Assembly: GCA_037576195.1 (NCBI GenBank)
Contig: CM075104.1
Span: 11,982,211-12,046,210 of the forward strand
Direction of reading: 5' to 3'
DNA length: 64,000 bases
DNA from: Phytoseiulus persimilis
Lineage: Eukaryota > Arthropoda > Arachnida > Mesostigmata > Phytoseiidae
Position numbers and translations under genes: made by a program
Notes under the pieces: generated by a model
The model's database searches: none
The model's input: the letters and a program-made list of their open reading frames with translations, nothing else
Told to the model about the DNA's origin: nothing
Part shown: piece by piece, positions 46,601-58,286 of the stretch
Position numbering within the stretch: position 1 is the first letter of the stretch
Layout: each line of letters begins with the position of its first letter

Positions 46601-49600
46601 ATTTATCTCACTAATGCGAGATGTCTACCGAATCATTCTCGTGGAGTCTGCCGACGGAGCAAAGAGTTCTTTGGGCCAAGGATGCTTGCTGATAATGCCC
46701 GAGACTCGCGGCTGGCTGACGTGCATTTTATCACGTGAACAGGGAAAAAAAAAACGCATTTGCTTCTATTCTGGGGAAATTCCGAGTACTGCCAGTGGAA
46801 TCGATATCGGAGGCGAAGTGCTGCCGCGGTCGCGAGTGGTCGCCAACGTGCAGATCCGACTCCGGAATTTTCTTCAGACATCGCTTTTATCGCGATAAGC
46901 GGCTGAATTTCAAAATGTGGGAATCCAACGGAATCTTTCGCTGTCGCCTGCTGGAGGATGTGAGCGGAGAAGAACGAGTCCATGTCTCGAAACCTCGCTG
47001 TGACGTCGCTCGACATGACGTCAAAGCGTATCCAGAACGAAATCGTCTCAGATGCTTCAACGAACTTTTACACAAGCATTACCGTCATCGTGACTCCGGA
47101 AACAAGTTCCCATCCACCCTAGCCCGGCTCAAAGTCTAAGTTCAACTGAACAAAGTTCAACGGACGGAAGAAACTAGGAAGGCTTAGAAATCGCTATCTC
47201 ACAACACCAATGACTTTTGTGATTGCTGCTCTGTTGCGACAATGATTATCCGCGTTAACGATGGCAAACTTCCGCAACTCCCGCTTTTCTAGGCACGAGA
47301 GATTCATTTGATAGAGAGATATTTCCGTGGAACAACTCTCGTTCGCTCTCCGCTCTGAGGTTGTTTGACAAGAGAACTTCAAGCCGAGTCGCTTCAGTGG
47401 ATTCATGCAACCTTGCGATGGCAGCACGATGGAATCTTACAGATTTGTTAGCTTTATCCACGAGGAAACTTCCATCGAAGTATAAACTCGCTACCAAGCG
47501 GATGCTCTTCGTGCTCTGATGCCCATTCCTAGTTCATTCTCTCAATGCAATCAGTCATCCTGAAGGGAGGTGACTCTGCACCGGATCCGAGCGAGAGCCT
47601 GGGCACTCGATTTTGAATCGCTGACTGATGGCTTGCGCTGACGGGTTGAGCAGACCAAAGCTCAGGAGACTCACTGTTCGCCACCGGGCTCCCCGCTCCT
47701 GTTCCCCTTCACTTTCTAATCAACGAATCATGGACGTCTCCATCACAAACACGCTTCTCAACGACGTAGAGCCAACTTTGAGATTGTTTGGTGATTGGCG
47801 CAGTGTCTGACGTGCGGATTCGCACGACCACAGCATCGTTACATCCAGTGGGAGTCAGAGCCAACGTTGGCGGTTCGATCCCCACCGCTAACGCTTTCGG
47901 TCCGAGCAAGGTATCTGGATACCCGTTCCCTTCACTCCCACGCGAAAGAAAGCTCCCAAGCGCGTGAACAACTGCTGCAAGCGGTATTTCCAGTAGCTGC
48001 CGCTGAGAGGGTGAAGTCTCATTCGAAGCATTGAGCTTGATAATACTCCCAAACCAACTCATGATCACAGAGCTCTTCCCGTAAGTGGAGCTACCCGTGC
48101 TGCTCACGGGTGATTATTCCACAGCGGATTGAGCCAAGACGAGAACACAGTTTCTCCGATCAGTCGGATAGGCTTCAGCCAATCAACGACAGAACGCTGA
48201 TTAAATCAAAGCTGGAACCCGAGAACTGTGGGATTCCTCAGGCTCAGGAGATGGCCATCGCGAGCAACGTGTGTTCGAAGTTCTTGACATGGAACACCTC
48301 GATTCTTCGCAGAAATCGTCGCGGAAACGTGCCAGATAATCAGTTCCAACAGACGGTCGAGAATTCTCATTTATGCCGACCCTCGATCCGTTCGAGTGAT
48401 GACATCAGCAGCGTGAACCCAGAGCGGTTATTGTCCAGCGGCCGGGACTGACCGACGTATTGCGGTCGGAACACTGTTGGAAGTGAGGTAAGAGACGATT
48501 CGTGCAATCAGATAAACGATGGATAGAACAGCAAAGGTGAATAAACGCCACGTCTATATCCGAGCTCCGATCGGAACACTCCCAGCGCTTCAACATCCAC
48601 GTGGGGTCGGATCCAGATGCAGTCGAAACTTGCAAACTTTTAACGCTCTATGTTCGGGAACCCTCTCGATCTTCTCGAGTTTCTGAGCATGGGTAAGAGC
48701 CCAGCCAACTGAGAATTGCAGGAAGCTTCGATATTGAATCACATTCATATATTCGCACCTCTGACTGAGGAGGCGCAATCGCTGCAAGTAGTCGGCACCT
48801 GAAGATTCTCTCCGTGGGACTATGGGCCGCATCATTCATTCATCGGTGCAGTCTTCTGTTCGTGTTCGGCATGAAAGGCCGCGATGGCTTTGTTCTCGTT
48901 TGGAGCTGGGCTATTCTTCGCAACTCCAACTGGCTGCAGAGATCTCTCAAACGTGCTCAAGGTCGTGATGTACGAGGTAATGCCAACGCAGTTCCGGTAA
49001 TGGGTGGCAACCCTTCATCAGAGTAGTGAAGGTTGGGCAGACACTAGGTTTTCAGAGTGGGTATGCGGTCATCACCGAGCGGTACCATGGTGGGAGCGGG
49101 TCTGCATCACGCATCTTTCTTCCCAGTCCCCGCACCCAACAGACAATTCGACCCGGATTCACTCATTGAAACCATCAGCAGTCGGTCTGCTTCTTGTTGG
49201 TCAATGTCGGATCGACTCATCGTCGACCCAATCACCACGGAACCTGGCGGGACATGGTTCCCGGAAAGAGTCAGCCAGCGTCTGGTCGAACATAAGGGGG
49301 ACACATGACTCAGGAAAAACGGGAGAGGCTCAGTGAGGGAATCGTTTCCGAGAGATCACTGAAACCTCCTAGGTAGCTGAGATTCCACGGTGATATTTCC
49401 GACCAGACGCACTACTCGAGTGGGAATCACAGATTGAGTTGGAATCCAAGTTTGAGACTCGAAATCGGTCGAAGCGATGCACGAATGCTCGAAGTAGAGT
49501 TTCTCTTGTTCCACTGACTCGTTTAGAAGATGGCGCCTCCTGGGCTCAACTCATTATTTGCGCATGCAGCAACGCAAGATAACCTGATGCCTTCTAAAAG

Positions 49601-52415
49601 ATTAGAGTTTCCACGAGCATTTGCGATTTCGAACCGAGGGATTTCCGATGTTGGTGAGTCTGTGCTTAAATGGTTCGGTCCGAACCACATGGAATGTCGA
49701 GTTCTGTTCCTGGATCTCACGTGGAAGGTCGATGCTCGCGCAGGAATTTCATTCACAGTTCAAGGAAGATTATCTAAAAATACCTAAGCTAGCGACAACA
49801 CGCGGAAAAGAGCTGAGAGTCACAAACGAATCGGTGTCATACTTTCTCAAATCTCTACGCTCGTGTTCCGCGCATGATAACGGTCCTTTCTTCACGGTGT
49901 GAGCGGCGTGTCAACGTTCCTTGTCATCACGAGAATATTTAACACGCATAAAGAGGTGATAGTAAGTGTCCCGTTTCAGAAAACACCGACCCAATATTCG
50001 TCGGACTTGATACTCGTCATCGTCCAGCTCTTCGAGACTGGAGCAAACTCTTCCTCATCAAGTGGGTCATCTGGTGATAGACGCATATCTGCGGAATCCA
50101 CGGAATTAATTGTTATTAGAATTTGACATCATGCCTCGGATCAAGAGCGGTTGCTTATGCAACAGCAACAGCTTGATGTAGCTTCCAGAGAATTCTTACG
50201 GAATCCATCATCATTGTTGATATGCCCTATAGCGAAAAATGTCAACGGGGGCATTCTCGTTTGATGCGTTCGCCCACTTTCTTGGAATACTTCTGAAGAG
50301 TTCTGCGAGACCATCATCTTCGATCAAGCTTCTCATGATATTCGATGTCTGGAATCCATGCAGAGCTGCAATCACCCGCGGCTTCTTGAACTCACTCTGC
50401 TCCTTGCTTTTTGTCGCAGCGGGAGGCACTTCCAGAGGTGACTTATCGCGTTCACGTGACCTGAAAGTGGGCGAAGAACACGAGGCTCCAGCAGGGTACG
50501 GCACTGAATAGCATTCCTTTTTCCAGCTTTTTTTTTTACAACATCGGCTCCGAACGAGAGGAGAAGCTCGCCACCGGTGACCGTCAATTCCGCTCTGCAT
50601 GCCAGCGATCTCAGGTCGCACCGCTAGCAATCACACGATTCTCTCTGCCAGGAAATTACCGATTTTTCAAGGCTAGGATTCTCGATTGTCTTGCGCTCTC
50701 CATCCAGGTGACGGACCCCTTGCATGAACTTGGTGGGCCTGCTCATCGAAGTTGGGGAACTTCCCCGTTCGGAACTTCGCTCTCGTTGATCCGATAATTC
50801 GTTACATCTCCTCTCGCAGTCCCTATACAATATGATTTTTTCGATTCGTATGTTATAAGGGAAACCAGAGACATTGGATGACATCATCACAGTACGAAAT
50901 TTCGCTCTTTATTCAGAAGCTTCAATCGCCTCGCTGCTGCAACTGTTGCTCCCTCCGCGGGACGATGGTCATCATGAACCAGCTTTTCAGACACTATCTG
51001 GGGTCTCGTTGAGGTGTAGACGCTGTCGCTCCCGCTGTCTTGGTGTCGGGGGTGCCTGATCGTGTGTTCAGGTGGTGTCCCTTCCCTCTGAGTTTGGTGA
51101 ATTAATGTCTGTGACATCGTGCGGGCTGATTATGAGTTCGGAGTCATTGTTGAGCTCTGACCCGAAATGCGAATATTCCAAGCATTCGAATATTTTATAT
51201 CCGATATTCCCCCGTGCCATCAATAAAATTCATGAACATGGATGACGTCAATCTCCAGGGTCGTCCCGAGGAGGGAAGACTATGGATGTTCACAGTCAGA
51301 ATAGGGTTCAAGTCGCGTTATGGTCGAGGTAGCGATTCGAATACAAGAAGAATGACAACCGCGGTTTTCAACCGTTCTTATCGCGATCCTTGGCTCTGGG
51401 AAACCGCGGTACCCTAAAATTCTGCTACACCTTCGATAAAGCCCAGTTTCATTCCCGTGTATACACCGGAGCGTGATGATTTGGACAGTCTTCTCCTGGT
51501 GAAATGCCGAAACTGACGATGAGTTTTCAATGGGAAAATTCGTTCGATGTTCGATGCGACTCCACGGAGCCACGGTTGCATTATCGAGTTGAGGTTCGGG
51601 GGAAAGCGTTGTCTGAAATCGGATATTCACATCCGCGATGCCTCACGCATTCGCGCTATCACTGTTAGGGGGCAGCGATGGGTTCGCCTGAATTTGCGGT
51701 CTCCCCGATATTCTCCTCTGATGCGTGATAGTTCTTGCACCGTGTGCAGTTTTCAGTTCCTCCGGCCTTACCCGCATGTATTTCGAGAAACGGTCGTAAC
51801 CTTTTCATTACGATCTCTTGAGCCTGGTTCGTGCGAGACGCATGATTTCAGATGTCCCATCATCACTTCTCCTGCTCGGGGCTCTCAGCATGAGACTCGG
51901 AGAGTGAGCATCGGAAATATTTCGCTGTTTTTCGGAGGATGTTTGCCATTTCCCTCGACAGTCTTTTCGCTTAGCTCTTATGAGCCTCTTGATGATATAG
52001 TTTTGTAGCCAAGTAGCGCATGAAGGCGTCGTGTTCGACTGCCTGGCACTAGCAGGTCACCATTCGCTGGCGGTCATTCGGATGTTTTTTTCGACACTAT
52101 GGGGCAGCTGTATACCGGATACGCTGAATATAGTGGAGTTGAATTCATCAGGATCAGAGAGGAGAATTCCCTTCCGGTACACGTGGAAAGGCTTGAGCGC
52201 CGAACCCTAATACGGACGCTGGGCCAGACGCATAACACGCATACTCGAATTCCATGAGTTAGACGACGAATGGCCTATTTTCTTCAGAGATGAGGGCTCG
52301 TCCGTTGGAGAAGAGCCGAGTCACCCGTTTACTCAATTCACTGAGCTCGCTGTTTTCTCTCACAAGCGACGAACAATGATGATCACGAGACTCACCTTGC
52401 GGCACGAATCAGATA
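43681..52415. other. 8.7-kb stretch without a recognised gene
   Basis: Open frames of 60-150 codons occur on both strands, overlapping each other, with no conserved motifs and no splice-consistent chain. The only candidate worth marking is a minus-strand terminal-exon-like frame at 50,887-51,117. No RNA gene, tandem array or transposon ends were detected by eye. Confidence 0.45.
50887..51117 (-). CDS. Possible terminal exon of an unidentified gene
   Basis: A 76-codon frame with composition more protein-like than its neighbours (SGSDSVYTSTRPQIVSEKL, then an Ala/Arg-rich tail ending NKERNFVL). A GTCACAG acceptor-like sequence precedes it at 51,110. An AATAAA occurs within its end on the minus strand. 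No upstream exon could be linked and the family is unknown, so this may be chance. Confidence 0.2.
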   Translation of the reverse strand: MSQTLIHQTQREGTPPEHTIRHPRHQDSGSDSVYTSTRPQIVSEKLVHDDHRPAEGATVAAARRLKLLNKERNFVL

Positions 52416-53659
52416 TTAGGTTAGTTAAGAAATTCGTATCGTTTTTTATCCGACATTCTTGAAATCCCCGCGGTCCGCACGAGAGCCGCCCACGACCGTG
52501 GCTTTTCGTTTGCGTTCTTGGGAGGGGGGCTCCAGACTTCACGCCGGTGTATCGTTTCCGACTTCATCGTCGACTCCGTGAAATCAGGAAGAATTTGCGA
52601 TGGAGGACCAGACGCAGCATTTTCGACACATAGTGTTGTTCTGCTACCGCGAAGGCTCGAATGCGGCGAAGACCACTCGAAGAATATCTGCAGTTTACGG
52701 GGAGAATGCTCTTCAAAGTTCTACGGTTAGAAAGTGGTTTGCCCGGTCCAAGGCTGGAAAGTTTGATCTTGAAGATGAGCCCAGATGAGGACGACCACAA
52801 ATTGTGGAACCCGATGAGATAATTAGCCTGGTGACTTCGACCGCGCCCTGACCATCGAAGAAATTGAAGACTTGACAGGAGTTCCTCATGGAACCGTTTC
52901 GAATCGCCTCCATCAAGCTGGCTTCTCAAACAAGAGGAATATCTGGCGGTCTCATGACCTCACCGATCGCCAGGTCTAAAGCCGTGTGTATACGTGCCTC
53001 ACTCTTCTCCGGAAGAATGCCAATGAACCATTTCTGAAGGAACTGATAACCGGCGATGAAAATGGGATAACTCTGCAGGAATGATACGCGAAGCAAAGCC
53101 GGGTCCCTTAAGGTTCACGGGCCGACGCCGTCCCCAAACCCGAAATTCATCAAAAGAAAGTGATGCTGAGCTGTTGGTGGGGCTGCAAGGGCGTGATGAT
53201 CGTCGAGCTGCTCCCGCCGGGTTACATCATTACCACCGAAGTCTACTGCAGGCAGCTTTGGGATTTGAAGACCGCAGTAGCAAGAGAGCGCCTAGAATTG
53301 GCGAAGAGATGGGGCGTCGTTTCTCAACATGATAATGCGAGACCCCACGTAAGTTTGCGCTCTCGGCAGAAATTGGCGGAGTGTGACTGAGATATGCTGC
53401 CACACCCAGCTTTTAGTCCCGAACTTGCGCCGTCAGACTGTCACTTGTTCCGGTCTCCTCAAAACTCTCTTGAAGGAGAAATATTCGGATCTTTGGAGGG
53501 TATGAAAAATCACCTCAATCATTTTTTTAGAAAGCAGGAAACCAAGTTCTGGGAGAAGGGGATCTTCAATATGCCTGACCGATGGGCGAAGGTCATATAA
53601 CAGGAATTCGAATCTTGAAAAACAGGTGAAAAACGCTACGAACTTCTTGACTTACCTTA
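52416..53659 (+). mobile_element. Decayed mariner transposon
   Basis: 1,244 bp bounded by inverted repeats of about 34 bp (TTAGGTTAGTTAAGAAATTC at the left; TAAGGTAAGTCAAGAAGTTC inverted at the right, about 80% identical) and a TA duplication at 52,414-52,415 and 53,660-53,661. Size and ends are typical of mariner. The transposase begins at 52,600 (MEDQTQHFRHIVLFCYREG, resembling the SETMAR/Hsmar1 N-terminus) with KTTRRI and TVRKWF helix-turn-helix residues. The catalytic half has HDNARPH and SPELAPSD with exactly 34 positions between the two Asp residues, the D34D signature. Inactive: a stop after residue 63, at least one frame change between 52,790 and 53,160, and a stop at 53,388. Confidence 0.92.
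52600..53600 (+). pseudogene. Mariner transposase pseudogene
   Basis: Remains of a transposase of about 330 codons. Intact stretches are 52,600-52,788 (DNA-binding part) and, in another frame, 53,160-53,600 (catalytic part with WWGCKGVMIVELLPPG, HDNARPH, LPHPAFSPELAPSD). The stop between the last two motifs is in frame with both sides. It is a plain DNA transposon copy with no sign of capture by a host gene. Confidence 0.9.
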
Positions 53660-53661
53660 TA

Positions 53662-54835
53662 GTTTCGTTCACGGTTCTCCTCTTCTTTCCTGTCTGGGGA
53701 AGAGCGGCTGTTGAAAAATCCTCTAGATTTGAATTAGTTGAAACCATTGGTCTCTCGGGGGCCATTGATATACGCTTTCATTACGACCACAGAACACTCG
53801 ATCTCGTATTTTTTGTTGAATGCGATCGTTTTCCCAAGCAGTTGACGGGTTCTCCGAGTGGATCAGAGAGATACTACTGAGTCGATCAGTTCTGATCATG
53901 TTATTAAGAAGATTTGAGGATACTTTTGGAGTGGATTGCTCTGATGTTTCTTCTAGACAGGCTCAGTAATATTTCTTGAGTTAATGAAACTTGTGATGCG
54001 TTCAGACACCGCAGTCACCAGCATGAACCCACGGAGCCTCATGAGTAGACTTTGGGTGTTCGGGCAGTGTTCATCGATCACTGTCCAACAATCTTCGGAT
54101 TCGGCGGCGGATGGATGCATATGTCGTTGAATTAAGTCTCAACGCCAAGCGGTAAATAAAATTGAGCCAGGAGAAATTCATCCATCAATTCCACGATATG
54201 GATTGATGCGGCGTGAAATGATTATCCGAGTTCAACTCATGACTTCCAGCCTCTGCGGGGCCAATCTTGTTGTATCAAGAGCTTCACAGAACTTCCGGAG
54301 ATTCATCGAACGAAAAAAGTATGGCGGAGATGGGAAACGTCTAGCATGACGTACCCACTGGCTTGAGAGCACCGTGTCACAATCACGCACACTAGAGAAA
54401 TCCAGCCTGAGAACAAGCGAACGCATCCGAAAACTTCTGGATAGAGGTGATTCTGGATGAATGTTCTCTTCGATTCCTCAAATCCCGGCTGTAAGTCTAT
54501 ATCGTTCTCTGAAGACCCCGCATCACCACGACAAGAGAAACGTCGCCAGCTTTCGAGAATCAAGTCATCTCGACCGAAGCTGTCTTCCGTATACGACTGC
54601 TTGCGCGGCGCTCCGTTATCGAGTCCTCGACAGTTACCTGGCGGGGGTTCCCAGACACACACTCGAGAGAAACGCTATTGCTCAGATCCTCGGCACTGTA
54701 GAACCTCGTCACTCCGCTCCAGTCTTACCTGCAGAAGGCATGAGAATGTTGCGGACACGGCCTCGAAAGAGTTCAATTCAACCATTTTTGCGGACTACGC
54801 GTTAGCTTCGGAGGATCCTGAGGACTCGAGATAAG
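53662..54835. other. Intergenic between two transposons
   Basis: No gene recognised; open frames up to 125 codons overlap on both strands. Confidence 0.45.
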
Positions 54836-55849
54836 CAGGACGGTCATCGTGAGTCGGGAACTTCCCTACACTCTCTCTGTTGGCTTATAACTCGATGAAA
54901 ATCATCTTCATGCGATCGATAACTGGACGAATGGCCCACCATATTAGGTTGTATCGGTCAAGAATCGCATTTCGTAGAGCGGCTAGAAGATTCCCCCTTT
55001 CTTCTACTCTCAACAAAAAGCTGATCGACGAACTTTTGGAGTTAACCGAGCGAATCCGGAGATGTCAAGTCCGACGCGGGGTAGGAGGCTGCTCAAACGC
55101 GCGGCAACTCAAGATCTCAAGCTCAGGATCTGTGAGGAGGGCGAACGATAGTTTCAGCCTCTACGTCAAGAGCTTACCTCTAGCAAACATCGCGTCTTAT
55201 TTGCATTTCAGCCCATTACTCCTCACGGATGGCGAATCTGAAAAAAAATCGATGGCGAAAAGTTATTAGATTTGTCCATACAACAATAAAGTTGTTGGGT
55301 TGATCCGAACGCTTTTTCTTTCGCCCAAAAATCTAGCTCTGTCAGTTTTCCTCCCAGGACAAGAAGCTAGACAAGCTCGATTTTCGGATGAAAAAAAGTG
55401 GTCGGATCGACCCAGCAACTCCGTTGTCACGTATTCTGGGAGCTTTTCGCGATCGGCAAACCTTCCGGAATCGGTTCACCTGAGGAGGTACGAGGCGAGT
55501 GCATCGAAGACGCGTTTTGTCAACAGGTCTGCTCTCGACGTCGACCTTGAAACTATCCTCCGCCCATTCTACGGATCCTGAGCTAGGAGTCTGGACTTGC
55601 CGGGCGTTTGAGAAGCGTCATATCCCGCGTCGAGCCTAACACTTCCGAATTCGATCGATTTACTTCAGAAGTTTGTCGATCAGTTATTCGGGGAGAGTGG
55701 AAAAATAAAGAAGGCAATCCATCAGCCGCTCAACGAAGTGCAATCATCGACCGCTCCACCAATGTAGGAGAATATGCGCTATCTTCCCAGCTATTTATTG
55801 CAAAAAGAATTTCCAGAACGGAAGTTCCCGACTTAGGATGACCACCCTG
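54836..55849. mobile_element. Inverted-repeat element family B, complete copy
   Basis: The left end CAGGACGGTCATCGTGAGTC and the right end (inverted, CAGGGTGGTCATCCTAAGTC) form a terminal inverted repeat that continues through GGGAACTTCC, about 30 bp with four mismatches. Length is 1,014 bp. Three fragments elsewhere in the window (19,871, 23,010, 30,228) show it is a dispersed family. An inner open frame of 129 codons (54,880-55,269) matches nothing I know, so the copy is probably non-autonomous. TATA follows the right end, which would fit TA targeting, but the left duplication is unclear. A separate foldback lies inside it (55,281-55,428). Confidence 0.75.
55281..55428. mobile_element. Foldback/MITE nested in family B element
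   Basis: Two arms of about 55 bp (55,281-55,338 and 55,373-55,428) are inverted copies: GTTGTTGGGTTGATCCGAAC against GTTGCTGGGTCGATCCGACC, followed by matching T-runs and CCAAAAATCTAGCT against CCGAAAATCGAGCT. Only about 35 bp separate the arms, so the strand could form a long hairpin. The TTGGGTTGATCCG end resembles a mariner terminus, hinting at a mariner-derived MITE; that is inference. Confidence 0.7.
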
Positions 55850-58286
55850 TATATGTCGGACATGTGTATAGGAATCGCAGCAATTCATGGCTTACGATTC
55901 CAGAGTGGGTGGTTCAGATCACATTTTCTGGGAGGTTCGGAAACAGGTCAGTGGCAGATCGTGGACGCTGCAAGGGCTATAAACTGAATGGATATACAGG
56001 GTTTTCGCTATAAGGTGAGCGACGATCACGGTCGTCCTTCTTCTGTCCATATCTAACTGCAAGTGAATGTTTTCTGGATCGGCTTTCTTCATTCGATTGC
56101 TCTCTGAAGGAAGCGTCTCTCCCATCTCTGTTTTCAGAATTCGGTTGAAAATCGGTGACTTGAGAGCATGTCGAAGTCGACGTCCCACTTCTTCTGCGAC
56201 TCCCAACTTCGAGACGCTCGTGAATCGTCAATTCTCAACGGATCCGCGATTCTCAGAATGGGTCCGATTCGGCTGAAATCCCCTCCGATACGCACCATTC
56301 GAAGAAATTCAGACTCTGTTGAGAACTGCGGGGCGTGTACGAACTGAGCTGGTTCTCTGACTCAGCTCCCCCGCATTTTAGCCCCTTCGCAAAGCCGCCC
56401 GTGGTCCATCAACCGTTGATGATAACTGGAAGTTTTTTGTAATCACGGCGATTTTGAAACATTCCTCCAGATTTTCCGACGACACCACCATGTAACACAC
56501 ATACCTCATCTTCTCTGTTCTCTGCTTTGTTCGAATCGGACGGTACGATGCCCCGCAGTAGCTGTTTCACCCGGACTGTAATCGAGTGCGAATGACTCCG
56601 AGAGAAAAGACACACGCTACGATGTCCAGCTGTGCGGAAGCTGAGGCCCCCAGGGGCACCATCAAGAAGGATTGGCCCACTCCTAGGAGTGAGAAACAGT
56701 GGACACCGTATGGAGCTGAGAGACGAACAACTCAGCTCGGATGTAGATCTGTGGAGCATCGGTGGTGCGTTGTTCCATTTGGCCACGGCAAGTCCCCTCC
56801 CGGCCTGTTGGCGGACATTTGAGGGAGATTACAGCACATCATCCAGAAATTATTGCTCTACATTCAGATCCATGAAAGCGTTTTCGAACCAAGCATGATA
56901 TCGCTGAAGGTTTTCTTCTTCTTGCTGAAATCTACCGGCAAGAATAAGCCCGCCCAGCACTGAATAAGAACCGTGCCTCCCCCTGGCGGGGATCATAAGA
57001 ATGAGGCGGTCGCGCAGCTGATCGTTTGCAGTGCGCGTTCCGCGATAGTGTTTTACAACGTGGTGATAGGTTTTTAATGGTAAGCTCGATAGACTGATAG
57101 AACATGCGGATGACTCTAGTTTCCCTAAATGAATAGTTTATAGAGGAACAGAGCACAGCGATACTCGTGCCCAGGCTGCGGTCACGAGTAAGTTCGAAAC
57201 TCAAAGTGACGTTTGCCAGAGAACCATTTAGCGCACTCAGATGAGCCGAGGGAGTCCGAAGACCTGAGAAACGTGAATACACTCCAGCTCCGGGTTATAC
57301 GAGCCCTGTTTGGGGCAAAACTGTCTTTCGAGGCAAAACCAAGCTCAGAGAAATCAGCGGTGAAGAAGTTTCCAGTAGACCCAAGGGTTATGAGACGAAA
57401 CCTGATAGGTGACGATCACCTGATAGCACGGCCATCGCTTCAGGTGCTTTTGTGGAGAAGAAAAGAACGGTGACTCAAACAGGTTCATGACCTCTCCGAC
57501 AGCATCATTTCTTTTATCGAACTCAGAGATTCAAAAAAAATGTCGTCCCTGATATCCAGCGTGAGGCGGTGCATGCTTGACAGGAATCACGAACGTTGTC
57601 CGACGGTCGTCTCTCAACCAATTCCCAAAGGAGTTCGATTGATTCATTCCGCATTTCTGAGGAAGGACGCGGAACCGCTCGTCAGCTTCGAGGGAGATCG
57701 ACGAGTCTGTTTTATCGTACTCTCAAGTGCTCCTAAAAGATTTCTATTCAATGCTCGTTGGAAACATTCCGAGCGTCGAGTCCAGCTTTTGGAGTCCAGA
57801 TTGTATGACGGAGCAAGATGGAAGGTTCGCTGTCAATCGGGAGAGCGATCTGAAGATATACGGGATTGAGCCCTGGGTGAAGAAGCCCTGAGATACAGGT
57901 CAAAGATGAGCAAACAGCTATAAATAAATCGGCGTAATACTTTCTCTATGGCTCAGGTCTCCCGTTCCTCGTGCGATAGCTCTGACCACGCTGAGACAAA
58001 ATGTTCGACGGACGTCTTAGAGCCTCGTTGTCGTACAGACGTTCGAGCTCATGTTTCCCGGTGTCGTTTGAATGGCGTACCTTTGCCCTGAACTCGTTCG
58101 TCATTCAATTAATCTCTCTGTTGAGACTCCTCGGTGTTGAACGAGGTGGGGCCCACCCGGGGAATCGCTTGCGAGCGTCTCAACGAGCCGTTTTTCTTGA
58201 AATAGGCAGTGAATTGGAAGAGCTTTTCCAGTCGTATGAATTCCGTGCGATGCTGGGCCACTTACACAGGTATTTCTCGCTTTCAG
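55850..58286. other. Intergenic upstream of the transporter gene
   Basis: No gene recognised. A TATTTCTCGCTTTCAG acceptor sits directly before the transporter's first ATG, so a non-coding first exon probably lies within this stretch. Confidence 0.45.
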
